Assembly (NCBI GenBank): GCA_016705695.1
Contig: JADJLA010000018.1
Location: 296,765-360,764 of the forward strand
DNA from: Sphingobacteriaceae bacterium
Lineage (GTDB): Bacteria; Bacteroidota; Bacteroidia; B-17B0; Aurantibacillaceae
Direction: 5' to 3'
Length of the DNA stretch: 64,000 nt
Position 1 is the stretch's first letter. The number at the start of each line of letters is the position of its first letter. Below, one piece after another: positions 34,149 through 43,492 of the stretch. Under the pieces are notes generated by a model. The model saw nothing but the letters and a program-made list of their open reading frames with translations. It ran no database searches and had not been told where the DNA came from. The position numbers and the translations under genes were made by a program.

Positions 34149-35468
34149 ATGCAAAAACAACTTTTGAAATTGATCTCGGTTGGCGTAAGATCTACTTACG
34201 ACAAAGACACGGTAGAGAAAACCAAGTTGGTGAACGGCATTAGTTTAATGGGAGTTCCTATTAGCTTATTTTATGCAATACTGTTTGCATTATCGGGATA
34301 TTATTTTCATGCTTCTGTTTTTCTAATTGGTATTGCTGCGTTCTCTATAACACTTTTGTGTAATAAATATTTCGGATTCAAATTCGCAAGGGTGTACATT
34401 TCTATTGCGGCACCATTGTGTTTTGGACTTGTTAACTTGATCTCGGGAAAAGATGCCGGCTTTTATATGGGCTTTATAGTTACAATTATGCCCGCTGTTT
34501 TGATCTTTGAAAATGCTAAACAATGGGCGATTGTAATAGTTGGTTCTTTGATGATACTTGGTCTTTCAATTGTTGGATATAACTATTACCCACCCATTGC
34601 CGATGCAAAATTTACAATGTTAGTTCATATGATCAATCTTATTACAGTTATAATGGCAGCTCTTTCCGTAGTATTGATCTTTAAACGAGAATTAAATGAA
34701 AGCAGAGAGAAGATAGAAGAGAAACAAAAGGAAATATTGGATAGTATTCATTACGCAAAAAAAATTCAAAATACCTTGATCGCTCACAAGTCGTTCATTG
34801 ATGAAAACATCAGCGATAATTTTGTAGTTTTTCAGCCTAAGGATATTGTGAGTGGCGATTTTTATTGGGCAACCAAACATGGAGAGAGATTTTATTTAGC
34901 TGTTTGTGATAGCACCGGACACGGAGTACCCGGCGCGTTCATGAGTTTATTGAACATCACATTTTTAAACGAAGCAATTAACGAAAAGTATATTTTGGAA
35001 GTTGATGAAGTATTTAATTATGCAAGGAAAAAGCTGATAGAGAATCTTGGAAAGGAAGGACAGAAGGATGGATTTGATGGTATTCTACTTTGTATGGATA
35101 AAGCAAAAAATGAACTAACGTATGCTGCTGCTAATAATTCGCCGGTAATTATTTCTGATGGAAAATTGAGAAAATTGCCTTGTTGTAAAATGCCGGTGGG
35201 GCAAGGCGAGAAGAAAGATCCGTTTGTTCGTTATAAAATTGATTCAAAACCAAAAGATCTTTTATACTTATACACGGATGGTTTTGCCGATCAGTTTGGC
35301 GGACCAAAGGGAAAGAAATTTAAGTACAAAGAATTGAATGATCTTATTTTAAAGAATAGTCAAATGCAATTGGAACAACAATCAAACAAGTTATTAAATC
35401 AATTTTTTTCCTGGAAGGGAGATCTGGAACAGGTCGACGACGTTTTAATTATAGGCATGCGCCTATAA
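34149..35468 (+). CDS. Membrane-bound SpoIIE-type PP2C phosphatase
   Basis: 439 residues. The N-terminal 180 residues have about six membrane spans (LMGVPISLFYAILFALSGYY onward). A coiled coil of about 25 residues follows (RELNESREKIEEKQKEILDSIHYAKKIQ). The C-terminal phosphatase domain has the metal-binding motifs VSGDFYWA, CDSTGHGVPGAFMSLL, DGFDGILLCMDK and LYTDGFADQFGG. It should remove phosphate from a Ser/Thr on a protein partner such as an anti-sigma antagonist, but none is encoded nearby. It resembles the phosphatase half of the gene at 44951-48178. Confidence 0.88.
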   Translation: MQKQLLKLISVGVRSTYDKDTVEKTKLVNGISLMGVPISLFYAILFALSGYYFHASVFLIGIAAFSITLLCNKYFGFKFARVYISIAAPLCFGLVNLISGKDAGFYMGFIVTIMPAVLIFENAKQWAIVIVGSLMILGLSIVGYNYYPPIADAKFTMLVHMINLITVIMAALSVVLIFKRELNESREKIEEKQKEILDSIHYAKKIQNTLIAHKSFIDENISDNFVVFQPKDIVSGDFYWATKHGERFYLAVCDSTGHGVPGAFMSLLNITFLNEAINEKYILEVDEVFNYARKKLIENLGKEGQKDGFDGILLCMDKAKNELTYAAANNSPVIISDGKLRKLPCCKMPVGQGEKKDPFVRYKIDSKPKDLLYLYTDGFADQFGGPKGKKFKYKELNDLILKNSQMQLEQQSNKLLNQFFSWKGDLEQVDDVLIIGMRL

Positions 35469-35485
35469 TTTGGAAGTTTTAAATG

Positions 35486-35540
35486 CAGACAAACTTGTTT
35501 CGTCTGTGTCGTGATTGAGACAAAGTTTTGCTTTCGTCTC
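35486..35540. repeat. Tandem bulged-C hairpins
   Basis: Hairpin 1: CAGAC AAAC (35486-35494), loop TT, GTTT C GTCTG (35497-35506). Hairpin 2: GAGAC AAAG (35517-35525), loop TTTTG, CTTT C GTCTC (35531-35540). Both have a 5-bp plus 4-bp stem with a single unpaired C at the same place, and the bases that differ between them change on both strands. It lies between the phosphatase and the glycosyltransferase genes. Confidence 0.55.
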
Positions 35541-35596
35541 TAATAGATGATGTGTTGCTTGTGCGGGTAAGGTTTTAAGCCAAAAAATACTTATTA

Positions 35597-37105
35597 TTGC
35601 AGTATCAAGTGAAGTTATTTAGGAAGTGTTATAACGCAGTGCTAGATTTCCTTAAAGGAGATCAGGCTGTTTATGCTATTCTATTTTTGGCGCTCGCTTT
35701 AAGAACGCATAATTTTAGCGCAACCGGTATTTGGTCTGACGAGGGCGTTACACTAAATCTTATTCATAAATCGATCTTTGAAATTATAAAAGAATCACTC
35801 AGTGATGTAAATGCACCACTATATAATTTAGTTGTGCATCTTTGGTCGTTGATCTTTGGGTATTCTTTATCAGCAGTTCGTTTCTTTTCAGTTATATGTA
35901 GTGTTTTAACTGTTCTGGTAGTGTTCAAGGCTTCCGATAGAAACTTTGGAAGAAGCACGGCCATTATTGCCAGCACACTTATTTGCCTTTCAAATATTCA
36001 TATTTATTATTCGGAAGAGGCTAGGTGTTATGCATTGCTCTGTTTATTTGCAGCTTTATCTTTGTTTTATTTTTTGGAGTTACTTAAAGAGCCTAATGCA
36101 AAAAATTTAATTCTGTACAGCCTGTTTTCGTTACTAGCGATTTACACACAATTATTTTTTGGTTTTCAGATCTTGATACAAGGATTGATATTAGTATTCT
36201 ATTATCGCAAGAATTTCCTTTTGATCAAGAATATGATCTTAGGATACATTACTATAGGGGTGCTCTTTGGAATTTGGTTTATACCAACTTTTATTTATAA
36301 AAGTAATATTCACGTAGGGCAATCTTGGATACCTCCAATATCGAGTGAATATGTGGTCTGGTATTTTCGCGAGCTTTTTAACTCAGAACTATTGATCTAT
36401 ATTTTTCTAGCGGTATTAGTAATTGCATTGGTTGTTTCGATCATAAACGTGAAGCGATCGTCAGAGTCTTCAAAAAAATTACTTCGTTTAGTATTGCTAG
36501 CGTTAGTACCATTTGTATTGATCTGTATGGTTTCAATTTATTTGGTTCCAATTTTTTATCCTCGTTATGTGATGTTTACTTCTATCCCATTTTTTGTTTT
36601 AATTGGGTATTTGATCTCACAAGCAACCGGCATAAAATATTTTAAACTTGCTGCAATTCCTTTAATTGTTACTATCATATATGGCACAAGAGTTACCGCG
36701 TTTAGAAATCAAGAATGGGATAATGCTTGCAAGCTTGAATCCGTATTCTGGAAAAAAAATACGTGTGTTGTTCTTTCTACTCCTTGTTATTCTGAGTATT
36801 GTTATATTTATTATGGCTTGAATTGGGCCTATACATTTGATTACGAAAACTTGTGGTTTTATAAAGGCGAGCATAACCTTGTTGTTTTAGATGACCCTTC
36901 TCAGTTTATTGGAAGAAAGTTTACTGCGTTTGACCGCGTTATTTTATATGATTCAAGCCCGGATAATGACAATCGATTTATAGAGTACTTCAAAGAAAAT
37001 TACGATTCGATCTATGCCAAACGTTTCTATGGAATAGATTTTCAAGTGTATGATAAACCAGTAAAATTGGAAGTGGTTGATTCTGTAAAAGTGGGGCTCA
37101 ATTAG
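35597..37105 (+). CDS. GT39/PMT-like membrane glycosyltransferase
   Basis: 502 residues from a TTG start. There are about ten membrane spans. The first periplasmic loop contains TGIWSDEGVTLNLIHKS with the acidic pair characteristic of GT-C enzymes (ArnT/PMT, family 39), which use polyprenyl-phosphate sugars in the periplasm. The second loop has HIYYSEEARCYALLCLFAAL, also typical. A soluble C-terminal part of about 130 residues follows. The acceptor is unknown. It is convergent with hemH and overlaps it by 8 bases at the 3' ends. Confidence 0.82.
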   Translation: MQYQVKLFRKCYNAVLDFLKGDQAVYAILFLALALRTHNFSATGIWSDEGVTLNLIHKSIFEIIKESLSDVNAPLYNLVVHLWSLIFGYSLSAVRFFSVICSVLTVLVVFKASDRNFGRSTAIIASTLICLSNIHIYYSEEARCYALLCLFAALSLFYFLELLKEPNAKNLILYSLFSLLAIYTQLFFGFQILIQGLILVFYYRKNFLLIKNMILGYITIGVLFGIWFIPTFIYKSNIHVGQSWIPPISSEYVVWYFRELFNSELLIYIFLAVLVIALVVSIINVKRSSESSKKLLRLVLLALVPFVLICMVSIYLVPIFYPRYVMFTSIPFFVLIGYLISQATGIKYFKLAAIPLIVTIIYGTRVTAFRNQEWDNACKLESVFWKKNTCVVLSTPCYSEYCYIYYGLNWAYTFDYENLWFYKGEHNLVVLDDPSQFIGRKFTAFDRVILYDSSPDNDNRFIEYFKENYDSIYAKRFYGIDFQVYDKPVKLEVVDSVKVGLN

Positions 37106-38114
37106 AAAGAGTTATCTCTTTCACCGCCTTTACCCACGCATCACTACTATTCAAACTTTTTACAAGCGTAATCTTTTCACCTCCGTTCGCATGAAAGATC
37201 TCTTGATATTCGGTTCCAATTTCGTAGATAGTTTCCAAACAATCGGCCACAAAAGCGGGCGAGAAAACTAAAATATTTTTTGCGCCTTTTTTTGCAAGTT
37301 CTGCAACTACTTTGTCGCTGTATGGCTTTAACCATTTATCATCTAAGCGACTTTGAAATGAGGAAGTGTATTTTCCTTCAGGAATGTTTAATGCCTTTAC
37401 TAATTGCCTTGTTGTTTCCATGCTATTTGCGCGATAGCAATAGCGATTGTTAGCAGTTATTTTATTACAGCAATCGCCCATTTGGCAAGTATTGTTGCCG
37501 TAATGTGCAGCGCCTTTTAAAATTTGTCGCTCGGGCAAACCATGATAGCTGAATAAAATATGATCGTAAGCTTTTAGATCATAATTCTTAGCTTCGTTAA
37601 CCAAAGCTTCAATAAATTTTGGATGGTCGTAGAATTTACTTATGATATTTAAATTTGGAATCACTTCCCAACTTTTAATTCTATTTAAAACTTCCTCTAA
37701 AGTACTTCCTGTGCTTGAGGATGCATATTGAGGATATAAAGGAATGATATGAATTTTTTCGGGACGAAGTTTTCGTAAATTCTCTAATGCATTTTTAATA
37801 CTTGGCGTTTGATAACGCATGGCCAGTTCAACATGTGTATCGGTTGAAACAATTTGCTGTAATTTATTTTTTAGATCAATGCTGTGAAGCAAAAGAGGAG
37901 ATCCTTCTTTTGACCAAATGGCTTGATATAATTTTGAAGAGCGAAAGCTGCGAAACGGAACAATGATGCAGTTTACCAATATGAATCTACCAATAGGATT
38001 GATATCTATGACGCGTTTATCATTAAGAAATTGCGTGAGGTATTTACCAACTTTACCGGGTGTTGGATCATCAGGTGTTCCGAGATTAATAAGGAAAATA
38101 GCTTCTTTACTCAT
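37098..38114 (-). CDS. hemH: Ferrochelatase
   Basis: 338 residues. The opening FLINLGTPDDPTPGKVGKYL and the catalytic His region LFSYHGLPERQ are diagnostic. A Cys-rich stretch (NTCQMGDCCNK ... RYCYRANS) lies in the middle. The C-terminal VFSPAFVADCLETIYEIG contains the second conserved acidic site. The enzyme inserts Fe2+ into protoporphyrin IX as the last step of heme synthesis. The lspA stop lies 3 bases upstream of its start, so it is the last gene of the ileS/DksA-like/lspA/hemH cluster. Confidence 0.95.
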   Translation of the reverse strand: MSKEAIFLINLGTPDDPTPGKVGKYLTQFLNDKRVIDINPIGRFILVNCIIVPFRSFRSSKLYQAIWSKEGSPLLLHSIDLKNKLQQIVSTDTHVELAMRYQTPSIKNALENLRKLRPEKIHIIPLYPQYASSSTGSTLEEVLNRIKSWEVIPNLNIISKFYDHPKFIEALVNEAKNYDLKAYDHILFSYHGLPERQILKGAAHYGNNTCQMGDCCNKITANNRYCYRANSMETTRQLVKALNIPEGKYTSSFQSRLDDKWLKPYSDKVVAELAKKGAKNILVFSPAFVADCLETIYEIGTEYQEIFHANGGEKITLVKSLNSSDAWVKAVKEITLSN

Positions 38115-38116
38115 GT

Positions 38117-38782
38117 TTATTGCTCGGCGGGTTTCGTTTCCTCAATAATAGGCTCTTCATTTTCCAATGTCTCAATAGGTTTTTTTTGAATACGTTTTTG
38201 AAAAACGATTAATAAACCAACGCCAACTGAAATAGCAAAATCGGCGAAATTAAATATTGGTCTAAAGAACTGAAATTCTTCCCCGCCCCAAATAGGTAAC
38301 CACTCAGGAAAACGACCGTTGAAAAGTGGAAAATAAAACATATCAACAACATGTCCGTATAAAAAACCCGAGTAACCATTTCCCGGCGCAACTAATTGTG
38401 CGGCTAAAAACTCATCACTCTCGGTAAATACGCTTCCGTAAAAAACGCTGTCTAATATGTTGCCAATTGCTCCGGCTAAAATAAGTGATACACAAAAAAT
38501 GAAAAGTGGATTTTCTTTTTGACGTACAATATGCCGGATATATATGATGCCGCCAATGCTTGCCAGAATTCTAAATACGCTTAAAATAAGTTTGCCGTAA
38601 TCGCCGCCAAATTCCATTCCAAATGCCATGCCCGGATTTTCGGTAAAATGAATGATGCACCAATTACCCAATCTTCCAACTTCTCCCAAAGGATAATTAA
38701 GTTTTATGAAGATCTTGATGAACTGATCAACGAACAGAACCAAGAACAAGGTGATGATAGGTATGCGGTAAGTTTTTAGCAT
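38117..38782 (-). CDS. lspA: Lipoprotein signal peptidase
   Basis: 221 residues from the ATG at 38782 (MLKTYRIPIITLFLVLFVDQ). A frame extending to 38812 is rejected because that start lies inside a terminator hairpin. Four membrane spans; the two catalytic Asp are in GNILDSVFYG and FNFADFAIS. It cleaves the signal peptide of prolipoproteins at the lipid-modified Cys. Compared with the E. coli enzyme there is an insertion of about 45 residues between the two Asp motifs and a C-terminal acidic tail, both usual in Bacteroidota. Confidence 0.93.
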   Translation of the reverse strand: MLKTYRIPIITLFLVLFVDQFIKIFIKLNYPLGEVGRLGNWCIIHFTENPGMAFGMEFGGDYGKLILSVFRILASIGGIIYIRHIVRQKENPLFIFCVSLILAGAIGNILDSVFYGSVFTESDEFLAAQLVAPGNGYSGFLYGHVVDMFYFPLFNGRFPEWLPIWGGEEFQFFRPIFNFADFAISVGVGLLIVFQKRIQKKPIETLENEEPIIEETKPAEQ

Positions 38783-38784
38783 CA

Positions 38785-38826
38785 ATAAAAAAAGGTTATT
38801 TCGGCGTTGCAAAAATAACCTTTATT
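38785..38826 (-). terminator. Hairpin terminator/attenuator between DksA-like gene and lspA
   Basis: On the minus strand AAAGGTTATTT pairs with AAATAACCTTT across an 11-base loop, followed by a T-run that ends just before the lspA ATG at 38782. It should end much of the transcript of the DksA-like gene, so lspA-hemH expression may be partial read-through. Confidence 0.7.
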
Positions 38827-38846
38827 TAAATAAGTTGAATTAAGAA

Positions 38847-39836
38847 TTATGAGCTTTGATTTAATTTAGCATCTATGCTTAAAGTAGCATGAGGCACACT
38901 GCGTAAACGCTCTTTAGGAATGAGTTTGCCTGTTACACGGCAGATCCCATAACTTTTATTTTCAATACGGATCAAAGCATTCTTCAGATTAACAATGTAT
39001 TTTTCCTGGCGCCCTGCTAATTGAGCAGTTTCTTCCTTGCTCATTACATCACTGCCATCTTCTAGTAGTTTAAAAGTTGGCGATGTATCATCAGTGCCGT
39101 GATTGTCTTCATTACTTAAAGTTTGTTTCAAAAGATCGTAATCTGTTTGCGCCTCTTTTAATTTCTCAAGAATAAGCTCTTTGAATTCGCCCAGTTCTTT
39201 ATCTGTATAGCGCGAACGATTATCTTTTGTATTTAAAAACGGCTTTGGAGCTTTTTCACCTTGTTTTTTGATCAATGGTTTTGAAAGATCTACTTGTAAA
39301 GGACGATTACGAATATATGCTTCCATACTTCCGCCACTTGATTTTCCTTCATTCTTTTTACGGCGACCACGACCACGTTTGATAGGAACTTCATCTTCGT
39401 CTTCTTCAGGTTCAGGAATTTCAGTAACGCCTTCTAAATCTACTAATCCGGCTTCATCCAGTTCACCAACTAATTCATCTTCCTCTTCAGGTTTTTCGTA
39501 ATCATCTTTTACGTCAACATCATCATCATCGTCATCACCGCCTTTGGCTTTTTTACCGCCCTTTTTTGCTTTGGTATCTTCCTTGCCTTTTTTCTTTACA
39601 ACAGCGTCTATTGGTTTTCCTATCGGTTTTTTACCTTTAGCAATAATTTCTTTTTTTACAGCCTTTACGGGTTTAACTGGAGCCTTTTTTACAGGCTTAG
39701 CAACTTTTTTTGCTATCACTTTTTTTGGCGCTACTTTTTTTGCAGGCTTTTTTGCAGCCGGCTTACTTGCCTTCTTCGCTGGCTTAGCCGCTTTTTTTGC
39801 AACGGGCTTAGCTTTCTTTTTGTCTTTTTTTGCCAT
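38847..39836 (-). CDS. DksA/TraR-like protein with long histone-H1-like N-terminus
   Basis: 329 residues in three parts. Residues 1-100 are almost only Lys, Ala, Pro and Val (KKPAKKVAPKKVIAKKVAKP type repeats), like bacterial H1-like DNA-binding tails. Residues 100-165 are strongly acidic (DDDDDDVDVKDDYEKPEEE). Residues of about 200-329 are a DksA/TraR-type domain: coiled coil FKELILEKLKEAQTDYDLLK, then the motif YGICRVTGKLIPKERLRSVPHATLS. Only one Cys remains of the four in the E. coli DksA zinc site, which as far as I know is normal in this Bacteroidota group. It probably binds RNA polymerase. It lies between ileS and lspA. Confidence 0.85.
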   Translation of the reverse strand: MAKKDKKKAKPVAKKAAKPAKKASKPAAKKPAKKVAPKKVIAKKVAKPVKKAPVKPVKAVKKEIIAKGKKPIGKPIDAVVKKKGKEDTKAKKGGKKAKGGDDDDDDVDVKDDYEKPEEEDELVGELDEAGLVDLEGVTEIPEPEEDEDEVPIKRGRGRRKKNEGKSSGGSMEAYIRNRPLQVDLSKPLIKKQGEKAPKPFLNTKDNRSRYTDKELGEFKELILEKLKEAQTDYDLLKQTLSNEDNHGTDDTSPTFKLLEDGSDVMSKEETAQLAGRQEKYIVNLKNALIRIENKSYGICRVTGKLIPKERLRSVPHATLSIDAKLNQSS

Positions 39837-39851
39837 TCTATTACGTTCTAT

Positions 39852-42800
39852 TTAATTTAATTTTTCTATAGATATCAGTGTAGAAATCGTTTCATCAACT
39901 TCCACTAAATTTGCACCTACACTTGTTAAGGAATCCACTAGTTGAAGATCGCCCGTAAGCGTTTCAGAACAAATATAACTTAAATTGTTCTTAATTGCAG
40001 AGTCTAATTTAGCATTTTGTTGTATTCTCACCAAAATTTTATCTGTAACGTCCAAACCCTTGTCTTTCCTGATGTTCTGGATCCTATTAACCACCTCGCG
40101 CGCCAATCCTTCCTGCTTTAATTCAGTTGAAATACTCACATCGAGTGCCACAGTTAAGGAACCGCTATTAGCAACTTTCCATCCCGGAATATCTACCGGA
40201 ATGATCTCCACATCTTCGTTCTCTAACACAATTTCAGTACCTGCAATGGTTATTATATGTTTCCCGTTAAGTTCTATATCCTTAATTATTTTTGGCCCAT
40301 TTTCCTTAGCAAATTCCTGTACCGCTTTCATATGAGCACCACATTTTTTACCCAAGGTTTTAAAGTTCAATTTCAAATTCTTTGTGATCTGTGTTTTACT
40401 TTCATCTACAAATTCTATCTCCTTTACATTTACTTCTGCAAGGATAAGATCTTTTACTGCTTCAATTTTTGCTTGTGTATCTTTATCCAAAATAGGGATC
40501 TGGATCTTTTGTAAAGGCTGACGCACTCTGATATTTTCTTTTTTACGAATAGATAAGATCATAGATGAGATCTTTTGTGCAAGACCCATACGTTGCTCTA
40601 AAGCAAGATCAATGATGTTTGTATCTGCTTTTACAAATTGCGTTAAGTGAACAGACTCCGGCGCAAAAAATGTTTTGTTTTTTACAGAAGTATCTTTGAT
40701 AGGCGTACGTAAATTTTGATACATCCAATCGGCAAAGAATGGAGCAATAGGACTCATTAGCTGCGTTACAACAGTTAAACATTCGTGCAAAGTTTCGTAA
40801 GCCGCATTTTTGTCGGCGCTCATTTCGCCTTTCCAAAAACGGCGGCGGCTTAAACGAACATACCAATTGCTTAAATGTTCGTCAACAAATTCTTCAATGC
40901 TTCGTGCGGCACGGTGCGGTTCAAAACCTTCGTATTGCTCGGTAACATCTTTTATTAAGCTGTGTAATTTCGAAAGGATCCAACGGTCAACTTCTTGACG
41001 GTCTTTTAACGGAATACTATTTTGCTCATCAATAACAAAATTATCTACGTTAGCGTAAAGCGAATAAAAACCGTAAGTATTGTAAAGCGTTCCAAATAAC
41101 TGGCGCTGTACATCGGTAATGCCGTCCTCGTTAAATTTTAAATTATCCCAAGGCGCAGCGTTTGCTATCATGTACCAACGCGTTGCATCTGCGCCGTATT
41201 TATCTAAAGTAGTGAACGGATCAACAGCATTGCCCAAGCGTTTGCTCATTTTATTTCCGTTCTTATCCAATACGAGTCCGTTCGACACCACATTTTTGTA
41301 AGCCACCGAATCAAAGTTCATAGTAGCAATAGCGTGTAGGGTAAAGAACCATCCGCGGGTTTGGTCAACACCTTCGGCAATAAAATCGGCAGGAAAATAT
41401 TTTTTATTATCAATTAATTCTTTGTTCTCAAAAGGATAATGCACTTGCGCGTATGGCATAGCACCACTATCAAACCATACATCAATAAGATCGGGTTCGC
41501 GAAATAATTTTTTACCATTCTTTTCTAGAACAATGGTATCAGCATAAGGTTTATGGAGATCAAATGTGTCGTAATTCTCTTTGCTAAAATTTCCAGCTTT
41601 AAATTGCGACAATGGATTTTCTTTCATTGCGCCTTTTGAAACGGCATTTAAAATTTCTGTTTGCAATTGTTCAGCCGAGCCAATACAAATTTGCTCTGTT
41701 CTGTCTTCGCTTGTCCAAATAGGAATTGGAATTCCCCAAAAACGTGAGCGCGATAAATTCCAATCATTTAAATTCTCTAACCAATTACCAAAACGCCCGG
41801 TCCCCGTTGATTCAGGTTTCCAGTTAATGGTTTTGTTCAAAGCTATCATGCGATCCTTTGAGGCGGTTGATTTAATGAACCAAGAATCCAAAGGATAATA
41901 TAAAACAGGCTTATCAGTTCTCCAGCAATGCGGATAACTGTGCTCGTATGTTTCCTTTTTGAATAATTTTCCTTCTTCTTGTAATTTTAAAACAATACGT
42001 TCATCAACACTTAAGTATGCTTTTAAGTCTTTTATTTTCCCTGCAGCTTCTAAAACTTTTTTCTGTTTTTCGAATTCGGTTTTCTTTTCGTCATCACTTA
42101 AATATGCTTCCTTCACAAACTCTTCTCCAAACAAGAAAACACCATCTTTTACTTCAGGTAAAAATTTACCACGCCTATCAACTAAAGTTAATGAGCCAAT
42201 ATTATTTTGCTTGGCAACTTTAAAGTCATCGGCACCAAAGCTAGGGGCAATGTGAACAATTCCTGTACCATCGGTTGTTGTAACAAAATCCCCAACTACA
42301 ACTTTAAACGCATTTCCTTCTGGTTCACAAAACGGAAGTAATTGATCGTAATGAATACCGGCGAGATCTGCGCCTTTAACATGGCCAATTATTTTGAAAG
42401 GAATATTTTTATCTCCTGCTTTATAATCTTCAAACTTTAGATCGGTGTGTTTCTCTGAAAAATATTTATGCACTAGATCCTTTGCAAGAATAGTATTTTG
42501 CGGAGTTCCTGAAAATGGATTAAAACTTTTTACAACAACATATTCAATATCTTTTCCAACAGCTAATGCAGTGTTCGATGGCAGGGTCCATGGTGTAGTG
42601 GTCCATGCCATAAAATAAAAGTCGTCTTGCTCGTTTTTTAATGATGTGAGAAACGGATTTTTTTCAAATTCCTTTTTGCGAATTTTAAATTGTACTGTAG
42701 CTGTTCTATCCTTTACATTTCTATAACATCCCGGTTGATTTAATTCGTGCGAACTTAATCCTGTTCCTGCTGCCGGAGAATACGGTTGAATAGTATATCC

Positions 42801-43340
42801 TTTGTATAATAAATTCTTCTTGTACAAATTTTGCAAGAGCCACCATACACTTTCAATGTATTTATTATCGTAAGTAATGTAAGGGTCGCTCATATCTACC
42901 CAATAACCCATTTGCGAAGTAACTTGCTCCCACTTATCGGTGTATTTCATTACTTCTTTGCGACAAGCTTTATTATAATCTTCTACCGAAATGTATTTTG
43001 AAGAATTTTTGTTTCCAATATCTTCTTTGGTAATGCCTAACGTTTTTTCTACGCCTAATTCAATTGGTAAACCATGTGTATCCCAACCGGCTTTACGTTT
43101 TACCTGAAACCCTTGTAATGTTTTAAAGCGGCAAAAAATGTCTTTTATAGCGCGGGCCATTACGTGATGTATCCCAGGCATTCCGTTCGCACTTGGAGGG
43201 CCCTCATAAAAAACCCACGGCGTTTTTCCCTCGCGTGTGGTAATTGATCTTTCAAATGTTTTGTTCTCGTGCCAAAACTTTAAAATATCCTTACTTATTT
43301 GAGGTAAATTAAGCTGTGTATATGTAGGGTACTTACTCAT
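39852..43340 (-). CDS. ileS: Isoleucine--tRNA ligase
   Basis: 1162 residues, class I aminoacyl-tRNA synthetase of the long, eukaryote-like (type 2) form with no C-terminal zinc finger visible. The HIGH-type motif is GPPSANGMPGIHHVMARAIKD and the KMSKS motif is GNKMSKRLGNAVDPF. The editing domain contains TTPWTLPSNTALAVG and GTGIVHIAPSFGADDF. Type 2 IleRS enzymes are often less sensitive to mupirocin. It heads the cluster with the DksA-like gene 15 bases downstream. Confidence 0.97.
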   Translation of the reverse strand: MSKYPTYTQLNLPQISKDILKFWHENKTFERSITTREGKTPWVFYEGPPSANGMPGIHHVMARAIKDIFCRFKTLQGFQVKRKAGWDTHGLPIELGVEKTLGITKEDIGNKNSSKYISVEDYNKACRKEVMKYTDKWEQVTSQMGYWVDMSDPYITYDNKYIESVWWLLQNLYKKNLLYKGYTIQPYSPAAGTGLSSHELNQPGCYRNVKDRTATVQFKIRKKEFEKNPFLTSLKNEQDDFYFMAWTTTPWTLPSNTALAVGKDIEYVVVKSFNPFSGTPQNTILAKDLVHKYFSEKHTDLKFEDYKAGDKNIPFKIIGHVKGADLAGIHYDQLLPFCEPEGNAFKVVVGDFVTTTDGTGIVHIAPSFGADDFKVAKQNNIGSLTLVDRRGKFLPEVKDGVFLFGEEFVKEAYLSDDEKKTEFEKQKKVLEAAGKIKDLKAYLSVDERIVLKLQEEGKLFKKETYEHSYPHCWRTDKPVLYYPLDSWFIKSTASKDRMIALNKTINWKPESTGTGRFGNWLENLNDWNLSRSRFWGIPIPIWTSEDRTEQICIGSAEQLQTEILNAVSKGAMKENPLSQFKAGNFSKENYDTFDLHKPYADTIVLEKNGKKLFREPDLIDVWFDSGAMPYAQVHYPFENKELIDNKKYFPADFIAEGVDQTRGWFFTLHAIATMNFDSVAYKNVVSNGLVLDKNGNKMSKRLGNAVDPFTTLDKYGADATRWYMIANAAPWDNLKFNEDGITDVQRQLFGTLYNTYGFYSLYANVDNFVIDEQNSIPLKDRQEVDRWILSKLHSLIKDVTEQYEGFEPHRAARSIEEFVDEHLSNWYVRLSRRRFWKGEMSADKNAAYETLHECLTVVTQLMSPIAPFFADWMYQNLRTPIKDTSVKNKTFFAPESVHLTQFVKADTNIIDLALEQRMGLAQKISSMILSIRKKENIRVRQPLQKIQIPILDKDTQAKIEAVKDLILAEVNVKEIEFVDESKTQITKNLKLNFKTLGKKCGAHMKAVQEFAKENGPKIIKDIELNGKHIITIAGTEIVLENEDVEIIPVDIPGWKVANSGSLTVALDVSISTELKQEGLAREVVNRIQNIRKDKGLDVTDKILVRIQQNAKLDSAIKNNLSYICSETLTGDLQLVDSLTSVGANLVEVDETISTLISIEKLN

Positions 43341-43468
43341 AATGCCTTCTAAAAAAGAGTCCCGAATTTACTAAATTTTTGTGATAAAAACACCAGAAAA
43401 ATTGCCCGAAAAAAGCCTAAAAAGCGCTAAAAGTGAGACTTATCATGGCAAATAAAGCACATAGAGGC

Positions 43469-43476
43469 TAACTTTG
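43469..43476 (+). promoter_or_regulatory. -7 element TAACTTTG before the DUF983 gene
   Basis: Exact match to TAnnTTTG, 16 bases before the ATG at 43493. A clear -33 TTG is not seen at the usual distance. Confidence 0.45.
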
Positions 43477-43492
43477 TACCAAAATCGTACTT

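Noticed and set aside
39544..39855. Phe/Ala-rich open frame with apparent membrane spans
   Set aside because: It is the antisense of the Lys/Ala-rich tail of the DksA-like gene; Lys codons read backwards give Phe.
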